Origin: Mercurialis annua
Taxonomy: Eukaryota; Streptophyta; Magnoliopsida; Malpighiales; Euphorbiaceae
Direction of reading: 5' to 3'
Assembly: GCF_937616625.2 (NCBI RefSeq)
Contig: NC_065570.1
Span: 25,072,046 to 25,136,045 of the forward strand
Length of the DNA stretch: 64,000 nucleotides
In this document: positions 26,618 to 38,100 of the stretch, piece after piece
Layout: every line of letters begins with the position of its first letter
Numbering within the stretch: the stretch's first letter is position 1
Program-made: the position numbers and the translations under genes
The notes under the pieces: model-generated
The model's input: only the letters and a program-made list of their open reading frames with translations
Databases searched by the model: none
What the model was told of the DNA's origin: nothing

Positions 26618-26618
26618 T

Positions 26619-28061
26619 TTATGGTAAAGAAGGGTACTCCTTTTCATATGAAGTGGAGTGAAGCATACAGATTTGAGGGATTTCTGTCACAATAGGGTTT
26701 CTATGTATTGGTTCTTCCTTCCTTATCCATTTCAGGGCTTTTTTGTAACAAGGAAGTGTTGGTGATATTTTTGGTGGTTTAGGTGGATTATGACAGGGTG
26801 AGTTTAATGGTTTTTGTGGGGAGGGCGTTGTCAATTCTGCTGGAGGAGAGTATGAAACTAAATAATCATATTTTCCAGATGGGTGGCCAAGCATCCCAAT
26901 AAAAGGATCATTATTATCATATCTCCTGTGAAAATCAGCTTCAGAACAACAGCTTGAGTTTTGGAGATCATCTTCGATTTCTTCATCCTCCAAATCCGTT
27001 AAGCAATCATCACAATCACAAGCATCGAAGAAACAATGACCATCCCGTTGAAAGGCATATATAGGGTGCCCTTCAAAATCAAAAGAGACAACAGGAACTC
27101 CTTTTTCTTGTGGAAATGGTTCAAGCATGAACTGTGTAGAAAATACTTGAGGAGTGACATCAGTATGTTTTGCAAAGGACGTCTCAACAGTGCCATCAGG
27201 TTTTTTTGTGAATACTGGAGTACAGGATTGAACAGGTTGAGTAGATTCATGCATTTGTTCATAGTTGGTAATCCACTTTTCAGGGAAAATGTGTAGGAGT
27301 TCATTTCTAATGATTTGTTTGGGTATATGGACACAAGAAGGGGTGTTTTGGGAATCTGTTTTTATCAAAAGGGCATCATTATGGTTTGCGGGTAAAGTGA
27401 GGTTTAAAGCATGGTTTTGCAAACGATACATCATTTGATAGTGAAGAGTAGCTGCAATTGAATCAGCAACTTGTTGAGCTCCAGTAATTTGTATTTGCAC
27501 CTTTAAAGCCGTAAGAGCCATCAGATTAGAGAGGGCAAGATTGTAATTTGGGAAAAAGGTGAAAAACACTGAGCCTGCATTCAAGGAAGTTTAAACTCTA
27601 CCAATCACTACATGTTGATACTGTAGATACCGAGAATCTACAAGAGCAATTCTTGCATAAACTGGTAGACCGGCACGACCATGGTAACTGAGACCAAGGC
27701 GGATAGCTCCAAAGTGAATATGAGTATAACCCTGAGCTAACCAAACTCTTAGAAATTCAGGTGGAATCTCAAGAGTAATAAATTGTTCAGCTTGAGAAGC
27801 ATGAATTGCGCATTGATCAAAGCTGGATGATTGAACATATTCTTTGATAGGTTTGTAAGGCTTTTTTATCAAGGACTTGATATTATGGATAAAAGGGGTG
27901 GTGGTTTTAGAAAATGCATCATAAGGATTGAGAAGAGGGGCTTTTATATCAGATATTGTTTGATTTTCTAGAAGATAAGTAAACTCATAAAGATAATCAT
28001 TTTTATTTACAGTAGTAAGAGCAGAACTAAAAGGCGTAGAACAACAACTTTTTGTGAACAT
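26619..28061 (-). pseudogene. Pararetrovirus movement protein and linker (copy B)
   Basis: From 28061 the frame contains IHFGAIRLGLSYHGRAGLPV and ALVDSRYLQYQHVVIGRV, then an in-frame stop at about 27590. It resumes in the same frame at 27584 with MNAGSVFFTFFPNYNLALSN. This is the 30K-type movement domain (about 300 residues), followed by a linker with Cys- and Asp-rich FFDACDCDDCLTDLEDEE and a Pro-rich stretch, ending at a stop at 26619. The coiled-coil region continues in the same frame beyond it, which argues for one ancestral polyprotein. Apart from point stops this is the best-preserved movement-linker copy in the window. Confidence 0.85.
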
Positions 28062-28131
28062 GGTTGTAAAGTACTAACCCAATTTTCACAAAGTAAGAAC
28101 TAGTATATGTATTTCTTTCTCTTCGCTATCT

Positions 28132-28144
28132 GGCTCTGATACCA
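28132..28144 (-). other. tRNA-iMet primer-binding site (copy B)
   Basis: The minus strand reads TGGTATCAGAGCC between the terminal leader and the movement protein, complementary to the 3' end of plant initiator tRNA-Met. It primes minus-strand DNA synthesis in caulimovirids. Confidence 0.85.
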
Positions 28145-28460
28145 ATTAGAAATACGACGATAAACCTTAACAGATTACATGTATGACTAGCCAGGATCAC
28201 AGCCTCACCGTGGGCATTTTATCAACCGGCATGTCCTCTTAGTATCTGTTGAAATTTATCGCATTACCATGTTTATTACACAAGGTTTTGATTCACAGGA
28301 TCCTCATGAGAGGCAAGTGAAGAGCATACCCTTATGCCTTTTATATTGGCTGGATATGAAGAGAAACAAACATATATAACTATACCTTACTTATAGAAAA
28401 TTGGAGTAGAGAGATGTTTAGAAACAAGGCCTTTTTATTAAAGCGTAAAATATTACAAAG
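28145..28460 (-). other. Pararetrovirus terminal leader (cap site to primer site), copy B
   Basis: About 315 bp homologous to both ends of copy C (45044-45356 and 51843-52155). It lies downstream of the TATA box at 28493 and contains an AATAAA signal on the minus strand just after the predicted cap site. It corresponds to the redundant end of viral genomic RNA. Confidence 0.75.
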
Positions 28461-28636
28461 GTTGTGTGTCCCTCTTTCTTCCTACCAAGACTCTATTTAT
28501 AGAGGTGGGAAGAAAGCTTGCCTAGCTAAGCATGCTAAGCATGCATTGTACAAACACGACACGTGGATAAACACATTTACCTATACTAAGCATGCACTGC
28601 ATGCGATATAACACATGGATTAAAAGATAAGGACAA
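28461..28636 (-). promoter_or_regulatory. Pararetrovirus promoter with TATA box (copy B)
   Basis: CTATAAATAG on the minus strand at 28493-28502, about 35 bp upstream of where the redundant leader begins, is a good TATA box for genomic RNA. Upstream lie palindromic tagctaagcatgc-like strings and, further up, a repeated acatgtggaaagttg motif present twice here and once in copy C. The region is also shared with 45357-45640. Confidence 0.7.
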
Positions 28637-28998
28637 CTAAACATGACTAATGCAAAATATTGACATGTAGCACTCCATATTGACATGTGGAAAGTTGGAG
28701 CCTTTGTTGAGGACATGTGGAAAGTTGCCATTTTTGTCTTTATGTGGATTTCGTCCATATTTGTTGATTGGCTCATGTGATGGTGATAGATTTGAATCAT
28801 CCATGAATGATGGGGACCATCGGTTGGCATAATACTCATCTTCATCCGTATTCTTGTCCTTTTTTGAATCCATATCCGTATCTGAGGCTTGTGAATAACC
28901 TGCTATGGGATTAAATTCAGTATCCAATAGATGATCTTTCGGAATGGAATCTTGAACTGCTGCTTCCTTCTTGTTGATGTTCCGGATAGGAGAGTATT
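28637..28998 (-). pseudogene. Pararetrovirus polyprotein C-terminal acidic tail (copy B, second genome unit)
   Basis: The minus strand encodes an acidic tail with FNPIAGYSQASDTDMDS and DEDEYYANRWSPSFMDDSN, matching copy C at 45640-45793, where it follows RNase H. It ends inside the promoter region, so coding and promoter sequences overlap. The function of the tail is unknown. The upstream part is cut off at 28998 by the LTR. Confidence 0.6.
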
Positions 28999-29696
28999 GT
29001 TGGCGCAGCGAGACGCGCGGGTCCGGATCATATATTTCAATTCAAAATCGAAATTCCAACAATCGGAATCCTGAAGTTGATCATATCAACAACGAATGGA
29101 TCGTCGTATCATTTAGTAATTAAATCACGCATCTAGGAATCGTAAGAAGAATATCTATGTCGATTCTCCAACGATTCTTGTAGTCCCGAAAGTACGGTGA
29201 CCTCAAGCTCGTCCACACGAGTATGCGTCCGATTGAATTTTTGCCTTGAAGTAATCCTGCAAGAGTTCCTCTTTCCGAGCAGCCCTAAGCTCAAACTCTC
29301 GCCGCGATTACGACCTTACTCGGATGTATGAAAAACGTCGCCAAGTTTTTCCCGTGATTGATGACTACTTGAACTCCTTCAAGTGCTTTCTCTCTCTACA
29401 ACGTTTTAGTGAGATGTGTGTTGTGTGGTGTGTTGAAATGAGCAAGGACATGCTCTATTTATAGGCTAGAGCATGTCTTAAGAATGCAACACCTTGCATG
29501 CTAGGTGTCACACACCAAGAAAAGGTGTTGCCACCACATGACACCTTTCATGTGGTGACATCACATAGGTGACATCATATCGGTGATGCCATCATATGAC
29601 ATCACATATATGACATAAGCTTATCTCATTACCTCATCACTATGACATCATCATTCCATTAGCTTATGATTAATGATTTAAGTATCATTAATTACC
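28999..29696 (-). mobile_element. Copia-type LTR, 3' part only
   Basis: About 698 bp homologous to the last third of the 1987-bp LTR at 54507-56493, ending CGCTGCGCCAACA on the minus strand. TATAAATAG lies on the minus strand at about 29455-29464 within the inverted repeat gacatgctcta / tagagcatgtc. The left part of the LTR is missing and is replaced by leader sequence at 29697. This LTR end directly abuts pararetrovirus copy B. Confidence 0.85.
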
Positions 29697-29923
29697 CTAG
29701 ATTGGAGGGTGACGAGCGGACCACTTAAGTACCAATCTCCTAGACAGAATTAAATCAAATGTAATGAATGTCACAATACCGTTTGCTCGTTTTTGCAAAC
29801 AAGACCTAAGCCCTCGGAATTATAAATTACATGCCAATTAAAAATTCCTAATTCCATGATTATTAGTACATCCTTTCAATCGTAAAGCCTTAATACTTGC
29901 TGATACGGTGGCTCTGATACCAC
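29697..29923 (-). other. Copia-type leader with primer-binding site
   Basis: Homologous to 3835-4062, including the primer site GTGGTATCAGAGCC (plus 29910-29923), but joined to the middle of an LTR at 29696/29697 instead of to gag. It is the remnant of an element whose whole coding region has been deleted. Confidence 0.8.
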
Positions 29924-30126
29924 TTTTGGTTAACAGTGAGGTTGTGGACCAATATGGACTCGATCCTATCTCATATGGTGACATCCATATGTACCTACCA
30001 AAGCACGCATCACATACGCTCTAGGATGGAGAGCCTCACTTCGTCACACGATCATGAGTGAGAGTTCCCTAGAATCAGATAATCGACACATCTCGATGTG
30101 TTGCATCTCCATGCACATTATCCTTT
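29924..30126 (-). other. Unassigned 0.2-kb segment between two primer-binding sites
   Basis: About 203 bp with no repeat elsewhere in the window and no reading frame worth calling. It is bounded by two tRNA-iMet primer sites. The simplest reading is the leader of a second copia-type subfamily belonging to the LTR at 30141. Origin otherwise unknown. Confidence 0.4.
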
Positions 30127-30139
30127 GCTCTGATACCAC
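30127..30139 (-). other. tRNA-iMet primer-binding site
   Basis: The minus strand reads GTGGTATCAGAGC immediately after the end of the LTR at 30141-32182. Confidence 0.8.
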
Positions 30140-30140
30140 G

Positions 30141-32182
30141 TTTTGGTGCAGTGGGACGTGAGGGTCCGAATCGTATATTTCAATTCAAAATTATAATTCC
30201 AACAATTCGTATCCATAAATTGATCATATCAATAACAAATGGATCGTCGTATCATCTAGTAATTAAAGCACGCACCTAGAAACCGTAAGAAGAATACCTA
30301 TGTCGATTCTCCAACGATTCTTGTAGTCCCGATAGTACGGCGACCTCAAGCTCAACCACACGAGTATGCGTCCGATTGAATCCTCTCCTTGAAGTAATCT
30401 GCAAGAGTTTCTCTTGCCGAGCAACCCTAAACTCAAACTCTCGCCTCGATTACGTCTTTGCTGGGATGTATGAAAAACTTTCTCCAAGCTTTTCTGTGAT
30501 TGATGACTACTTGAACTCCTTCAAATATGCTCTCTTAAGTGTGGTCTATATAGAATGAGCAAAGGCAACCTCTATTTATAGGGTAGAGCTTTGCTTAAGA
30601 ACGCAACACCTCACATGCTAGGTGTCACACACCAAGCAAAGGTGTTGCCACCATTCGACACCTCACATGCTAGGTGTCACACACAAAGCATAGGTGTTGC
30701 CGCCATCTGACACATCACATGCTAGGGGTCACACATCAAGCATAGGTGTAGCCACCTTCTCACACGTCGGATGCTAGGTGTCACACACAGAGACATACAT
30801 GACATCATCACGTGACATCATCACGTGACATCATCGCATGACATCATCACGTGACATCATCGCATGACATCATCGTTACATCATTGCATGACATCATCGT
30901 TACATCATCATATGACATCATCGTGACATCATCACATGACATCATCGTGACATCATCACATGACATCATCACATGACATTATCGTGACATCATCATATTA
31001 ACTTGGATAAAATACTTTAGGTGCCCTCTAATTTATAGCTCTTACAAATTAGTCCCTAATTGTATTTTGTTTTTCATCTTAGATTAATTTCCAAGATATG
31101 CTAGTATCTATATGAAATTGATCTCTCGTAAACTCAATCGGTTGCACACCCTATTGTGTGTGACTAACTAGGTTCACATCTATATGGCAACGAGAGTCAT
31201 AAGAAACACCTTTCTTATATTAAATAATTAAATCCGATTAATTATTAATTCTCGTAGATCGTGAGTGACATCTAGCAACATATCACGACCCCCAAATAGA
31301 TATGAATGTTTCGATGCATTCTTTATGAACCAATGTTCATAATTACCGTACACTCAAAAATCCATTCATCTAAGATTCTGATCTCGACTAGTGTCACGGT
31401 TAAGTCAAACACTATTTGTCTTGATCATATGACCTCATCTCAGTTCTTATTCTTGATAAATATGACTTCCACTAGAAACAACTTTCTAAGTAAGTCATAT
31501 ACACCTGCGCAGGTTTTATCATCCATCAAGAACAATTTGAGATATCATAGAATCTTTTCTCCGCTCATCCGGAGTGATAAACCCTCTCTTGGTTAAACCC
31601 CTATCTCCATATACAACTAACTAGAGCCAACACATCCCGCGACCCTAGCTCATGAAAGATCTAGGGATAAGGATTATCAAACTCTAATCACCTATACAAG
31701 ATAGTGTCACCGCAAGTCAAAGGACATATGTACAATTATGAACTAGATGACATTAAATTGACTTTGATGAAATACAATGTATAAGTCATCTAGCGTCACT
31801 TGTTCGACCCACTCAACATATTGAGTGTCCACATGTTTATCCTGATCCCCATCGAGTAGTATGAGACTCACTACTTCCTATAATTAGTAAGTCCTTACTA
31901 ATCAGGAGAATAAACAGAGGTGACAATCTTTCCGGGATAATACGATGCCCTTATTCGTAAGACCCCATCGATCGTGAACTGTTATTTAGATCACGTGTAT
32001 AATAAAATCTGTAACTCATATTCTTATAACCTTAAGAATAGATTCTATCACAATGTGATAAGGACAATACGTAATAAATGAACACTTAGTTGATGAGACA
32101 CTTAGTTCAATTAGAACATATATATCTTTTCCATTGGGATTAGTTCTACAAATATACATGATCAAATGGCCCTAGGGCACAT
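30141..32182 (-). mobile_element. Copia-type LTR, near complete, divergent subfamily
   Basis: About 2.04 kb homologous end to end to the solo LTR at 54507-56493, with the end mutated to CACTGCACCAAAA. The start lacks the last few outer bases: cctagggcacat runs directly into satellite gcataggtagtcgg. A minus-strand TATAAATAG lies at about 30571-30580. Compared with the other copies it carries expanded internal repeats: three to four roughly 60-bp copies around cacatgctaggtgtcacaca (30600-30790) and a tgacatcatca array (30790-30990). Confidence 0.85.
30790..30990. repeat. tgacatcatca short tandem repeat inside LTR
   Basis: About 14 imperfect copies of a 13-15-bp unit (tgacatcatcacg, tgacatcatcgca and similar) in the LTR region just upstream (minus strand) of the TATA box. 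Other LTR copies have only two to four such motifs (for example 4615-4690 and 55850-55930). TGACATCA resembles a bZIP half-site, so an effect on LTR transcription is possible but unproven. Confidence 0.8.
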
Positions 32183-35100
32183 GCATAGGTAGTCGGAACG
32201 ATATGTTAAAGAGACTTGAGACGCGTAATACTAATCTAGCGTCACTTTTTACGCACACTTTGCGTAACTAACTATGCGTAGGAAATCGAAACGACATGTT
32301 AGAGAGACTTGAGATACGATATATTAATCTAGCTTCACTTTTCACTCACACTTTGTGTAATATAACTTAACAAGGCTTAGGTAATCGTAACAAAGCGTTA
32401 AAGAGAATTGTGACGCGAGTTAAGCATGGTAATAGAAACGACGCGTTAAAGAGACTTGAGATGCGACATACTAATCTAGCGTCACTTTTCACGCACACGA
32501 TGCGTAATATAACCTAACAATGCGTACGTAATTGAAACGACGCGTTAAAGAGTCTTGGGACGCGAGATAAGCATGGTAATCGAAAAGACACGTTAAAGAG
32601 ACTATAGACGCGACATACTAATCTAATGTCACTTTTCCGCACACTTTGTAAAAAATAACCTAAAAATTCTTAGGTAATCGGAACGAAGCGTTAAAGAGAC
32701 CTGAGATGCGGCATATTAAGCTAGCGTCACTTTTCACGCACAATTTGCGTAATATAACGTAACCATGCTTAGGTAATCAGAACGACGCGTTAAATAGAAT
32801 TGAGACGCATCTATTGTAATTTTTCACCCACAAATTGGGTAATAATAACCTAACCATGCTTAGGTAATCGAAACGATGCGTTAGAGAGACTTGTGACGCG
32901 ACATAAACATGGTTATCAGAACGATGCGTTAAAGTGACTTGAGACGCGACATACTAATCTAACGTCACATTTCACACACACTTTGTGTAATATAACCTAA
33001 CCATACTTAGTTAATCGGAACAACGCATTAAAGAGAAATGAGACGCGACATACTAATCTAGCGTCACTTTTCATGCAAACTTTGCGTATTATAACCTAAC
33101 CATGATTAGGTTATCGCAAGGCCGCGTATAATCAACTTGAGACGCGGCATACTAATTTATTATTGCTTTTCACGCACACTTCGCGTAATATAACCTAACC
33201 ATGCTTAGATAATCGGAACAACGCGTTAGAGAGACTTGTGACGCGACATAAGCATGGTAATTGAAACGACGCGTTAAAGAGACTTGAGAAAAGACATATT
33301 GATCTAGCGTCACTATTCACCCACACGTTGCGTACTATAACCTAACCATGCTTAGGTAATCGCAACGACGCGTTAAAGAGACTTGAGAAAAGACATACTA
33401 ATCTAGCGTCACTATTCACGCACACTTTGCGTAATATAACCCAACCATGCTTAATTAATCAGAACGATGTGTTTAAGAGACTTGAGACACGACATACTAA
33501 TGTAGCGTAACTTTTCACACACACTTTGCGTAATATAATCTAACCATGCTTAGGTAATCAAAACAATGCGTTAAAGAAAATTGAGACACGACATATTAAT
33601 CTAGCGTAACATTTCACGCACACTTTGTGTAATATAACATAACCATGCTTAGTTAAGCGGAACGACGCGTTAAATAGACTTCACACGCGACATAGTAATA
33701 TATTGTTAGTTTTCACGCACACTTTGCGTAAAGTAACCTAACCATCCTTAGGTATTCGGCACAACAAGTTAAAGAGAATTGAGACGCGACATACTAATCT
33801 AGCGTCACTTTCCACGCACACTTTGCGTCATATAACCTAACCATGCTTAGGTAATCGGAACGACGCGTTAAATGGACGTGAGACGCGACATACTAATTTA
33901 TTGTTACTTTTCAAGAACATTTTGCGTAATATATAACCTAACCATTCTTAGGTAATCGGAATGACACGTTAGAGAGACTTGTGACGCGATATAAGCTTGG
34001 TAATCGAAAAGACGCGTTAAAGAGACTTTAGACGCGACATACTAATCTACCGTCACTTACACACACTTTGCGTAATATAACCTAACCATTCTTGGGTAAT
34101 CTGAACAACGTGTTAAAGAGACTGGAGACGCGACATACTAATCTAGCGCCACTTTTCACGCACTCTTTGCGTATTATAACATAACCATGCATAGGTAATC
34201 AGAACGACGCGTTAAATAGACGGGCGACTCAACATAATAATTAATTATTACTTTTGATACACACTTTGCTTAATGTAACCTAACGATGCTTAGTAAATTG
34301 GAACGATGCGTTAGAGAGACTTGTGATGCGACACAAGCATGGTATTCGAAATGACGCGTTAAAGAGACTTGAAATGCGACATACTAATCTAGCGTCACTT
34401 TTCACGCACACTTTGCGTAATATAACCTAACCATGCTTAGGTAATCGAAACGATGCGTTAATTAGACTTGAGACGCGACATACTAATCTATTGTAATTTT
34501 TCACGCACACGTTGCGTAATATAAACTAACCATGCTTAGGTAATCGGAACGACGCGTTAGAGAGACTTGTGACGCGACATAGGCATGGTATTCGAAACGA
34601 CGCATTATAGAGACTTGAGACGCGTAATACTAATCAAGCGTCGCTTTTCACGCACACTTTGCGTAATATAACCTAACTGTTCTTAGTTAATCGGAACAAT
34701 GCGTTAAAGAGGATTGAGACGTGACATACTAATCAGGTGTCACTTTTCACGCATACTTTGCGTCATATGACCTAACAATGGTTAGGTAATTGTAACGACT
34801 CGTTTAATTGACTTGAGACACGACATACTAATTTATTTTTATTTTTCACGCACACTTTGCATAATATAACCTAACCATGCATAGGTTATCGGAACGACGC
34901 GTTAGAGAGGCTTGTGACGCGACATTAGCATTGTAATCGGAACGACGCGTTACATAGACTTGAGATATGACATACTAATCTAGCGTAACTTTTCATGCAC
35001 ACTTTGCATAATATACCCAAACCACACTTAGGTTATTGGAACGACTCGTTAAACAGCCTTGAGATGCGACATACTAATCTAGCATCACTTTTCACTCACA

Positions 35101-38100
35101 CCTTGCGTAATATATAACCTAACCATGCTTAGGTGATCCGAACGACGAGTTAAAGTGACTTGAGACGCGACATACTAATCTAGCGTCACTTTTCACGCAT
35201 ACCTTGCGCAATATAACCTAACCATGCTTAGGTAATCCGAACGACGCATTAAAGAGACTTAAGATGCGACGGACTAATCTAGCGTCACTTTTCACGCACA
35301 CTTTGCGTAATATAACCTAACCATTCTTAGGTAATCGAAACGACATGTTAAAGAGACTTGAGACGCGATATACTAATCTAGCGTCATTTTTCACGCACTC
35401 GTTGCATAATATAACCTAACCATGCTTAGGTAATCAGAACGACTCGTTAAAGATACTTTAGATGCTACATACTAATCTATTGTTACTTTTCACGCACACT
35501 TTGCGTAGTATAACTTAGCCATGCTTAGGTAATCGTAACGACTAGTTAGAGAGACTTATGATGCAACAGAAGTATGGTAATCGAAACGACGCGTTAAAGA
35601 GATTTGAAACGCGACATACTAATCTAGCGTCACTTTTCACGCACACTTTGCGGAACATAACCTAACCATGCTTAGGTAATCGGAACAACGTTCAAATAGA
35701 CTTGAGACGCGACATACTAATCTATTGTCATTATTCACGCACACGTTGCTTATTATAACCAAACCATTCTTTCATAATCGGAACGACGCGTTAGAGATAC
35801 TTGTGACGCGATATAGGCATGGTAATAAAAAACAATGCGGTACAGAGACTTGAGACGCGTAATACTAATCTAGCGTCACTTTTTTCGTACACTTTTCATA
35901 ATATATCTTAACCATGCTTAGAAATCGGAACGACGAATTAGAGTGACTTGAGATGCGGCGTACTAATCTAGCGTCACGTTTCACGCACACTTTGCGTAAT
36001 ATAACCTAACCATACTTAGGAAATAGGAACGACGCATTAGAGAGACTTGAGATGCGACATACTAATCTAGAGTCACTTTTCATGAACATTTGCATAATAT
36101 AACCTAACCATACTTAGGCAATCGAAATGACGCGTTAAAGAGACTTGTGACGCGAGATAAGCATGGTAATCAAAACGACGCGTAAAAGAGACTTGAGACG
36201 TGACATACTAATTTAGCGTCACTTTTCACGCACACTTTGTGTAATATAACCAAACCATGCTTAGGTAATCGGAACAACTCGTTAAAGAGCCTTGAGACGC
36301 GACATACTAATCTAGCGTCACTTTTCATGCACACCTTGCGTAATATAACCTAACCATGCTTAGGTGATCCAAACGACGAGTTAATGTGACTTTAGACGCG
36401 ACATACTAATCTAGCGTCACTTTTCACGCACACCTTGCGTAACCATGTTTAGGTAATCCGAACGACGAGTTAAAAAGACTTGAGACGTGGCATATTAATC
36501 TAGCGTCACTTTTCATGCACACTTTGTGTAATATAACCTAACCATTCTTAGGTAATTAAAACGACATGTTAAAGAGACTTGAGACGCGACATACTAATCT
36601 AGCGTCATTTTTCACGCACTCGTTGCATAATATAGCCTAACCATGCTTAGGTAATTGGAACGACTCGTTAAAGAGACTTTAGATGCAACATACTAATCTA
36701 TTGTTACTTTTCACGCACAATTTGCGTAGTATAATTTAACCATGCTTAGGTAATCGTAACGACGCGTTAGAGAGACTTCCGACGCGACAGAAGCATGGTA
36801 ATCGAAATGACACGTTAAAGAGACGTGAAAATTGACATACTAATCTAGCGTCACTTTTCATGCACAGTTTGCGTAATATAACCTAACCATTCTTAGGTAA
36901 TCGGAACGACGCGTCAAATAGACTTGAGACGCGACATACTAATCTATAGTCATTTTTCATGCACACGTGGCTTAATATAACCTGACCATTCTTAGGTAAT
37001 CGGAACGACGCGTTTGAGATACTTGTGACGCGATATAGGCATGGTAATCGAAAACGACGCGTTACAGAGACTTGAGACGCGTAATACTAATCTAGCGTCA
37101 CTTTTTTTGCACACTTTGCGTAATATAACTTAACCATGCTTAGAAATCGGAACGACGAATTAGAGTGACTTGAGACGCGACGTACTAATATAGCGTTACT
37201 TTTTACGCACACTTTGCGTAATATAACCCAGCCATGCTTAGGAAATAGGAACGACGCATTAGAGAGACTTGAGACACGACATACTAATGTAGAGTCACTT
37301 TTCATGAACACTTGCATAATATAACCTAACCATACTTAGGTAATCGAAATGACGTGTTAATGAGACTTGTGACGCGAGAGAAGCATGTTAATCGAAACGA
37401 CGCGTTAAAGAGACTTGAGACACGACATACTAATGTATCGTTACTTTTCACTCACACTTTTCGTAATATAATCTAACCATGCTTAGTTAATCGGAACTAC
37501 GAGAACGGAGAGGCGACATACTAAATCTAGCGTCACTTTTCACGCACACTTTACGTAATATAACCAAACCATGGTTAGATAATTGCAACGGCACGTTAAA
37601 TCGACTTGATACACGACATACTAATTTATTGTTACTTTTCAAGCACACCCTGCGTATTATAACCTAACCATGCTTAGGTAATTGGAACGACGCGTTAGAG
37701 AGACTTGTGACGCGACATAAGCATGGTAATCGAAACGACGCGTTAAAGACCCTTGAGACGCGACATACTAATCTAGCGTCTCTTTTCACGCACACCTTGC
37801 GTAATATAACCTAATCATGCTTAGGTAATCAGAATAAAGCGTTAAACAGACTTGAGATGTGACATACTAATCTAGCGTCATTTTTCACGCACACCTTGGG
37901 TAACATAACCTAACAATGCTTAGGTAATCCGAACGACGCGTTAAAGAGACTTGAAACGCGACATACTAATCTAGCGTCACTTTTCACGCACACTTTGCGT
38001 AATAAAACCTAACCTAAGGTAAACGAAACGACGTGTTAAAGAGACTTGAGATGCGTCATACTAATCAAGTGTCACTTTTCACGCACTCTTTGCATAATAT

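Larger units (their letters stand above)
25331..28998 (-). mobile_element. Endogenous pararetrovirus copy B (partial, with second-unit promoter region)
   Basis: Minus strand from 28998: the end of a C-terminal acidic coding tail, a promoter with TATA box, transcribed leader, tRNA-iMet primer site, movement protein, linker, coiled-coil/coat region, then an abrupt join to satellite near 25331. The zinc-knuckle, protease, RT and RNase H segments are missing. The sequence upstream of the leader is what lies downstream of RNase H in copy C, so this copy joins two successive genome units (tandem or circular template). The right end is cut by a copia-type LTR at 28999. Confidence 0.88.
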
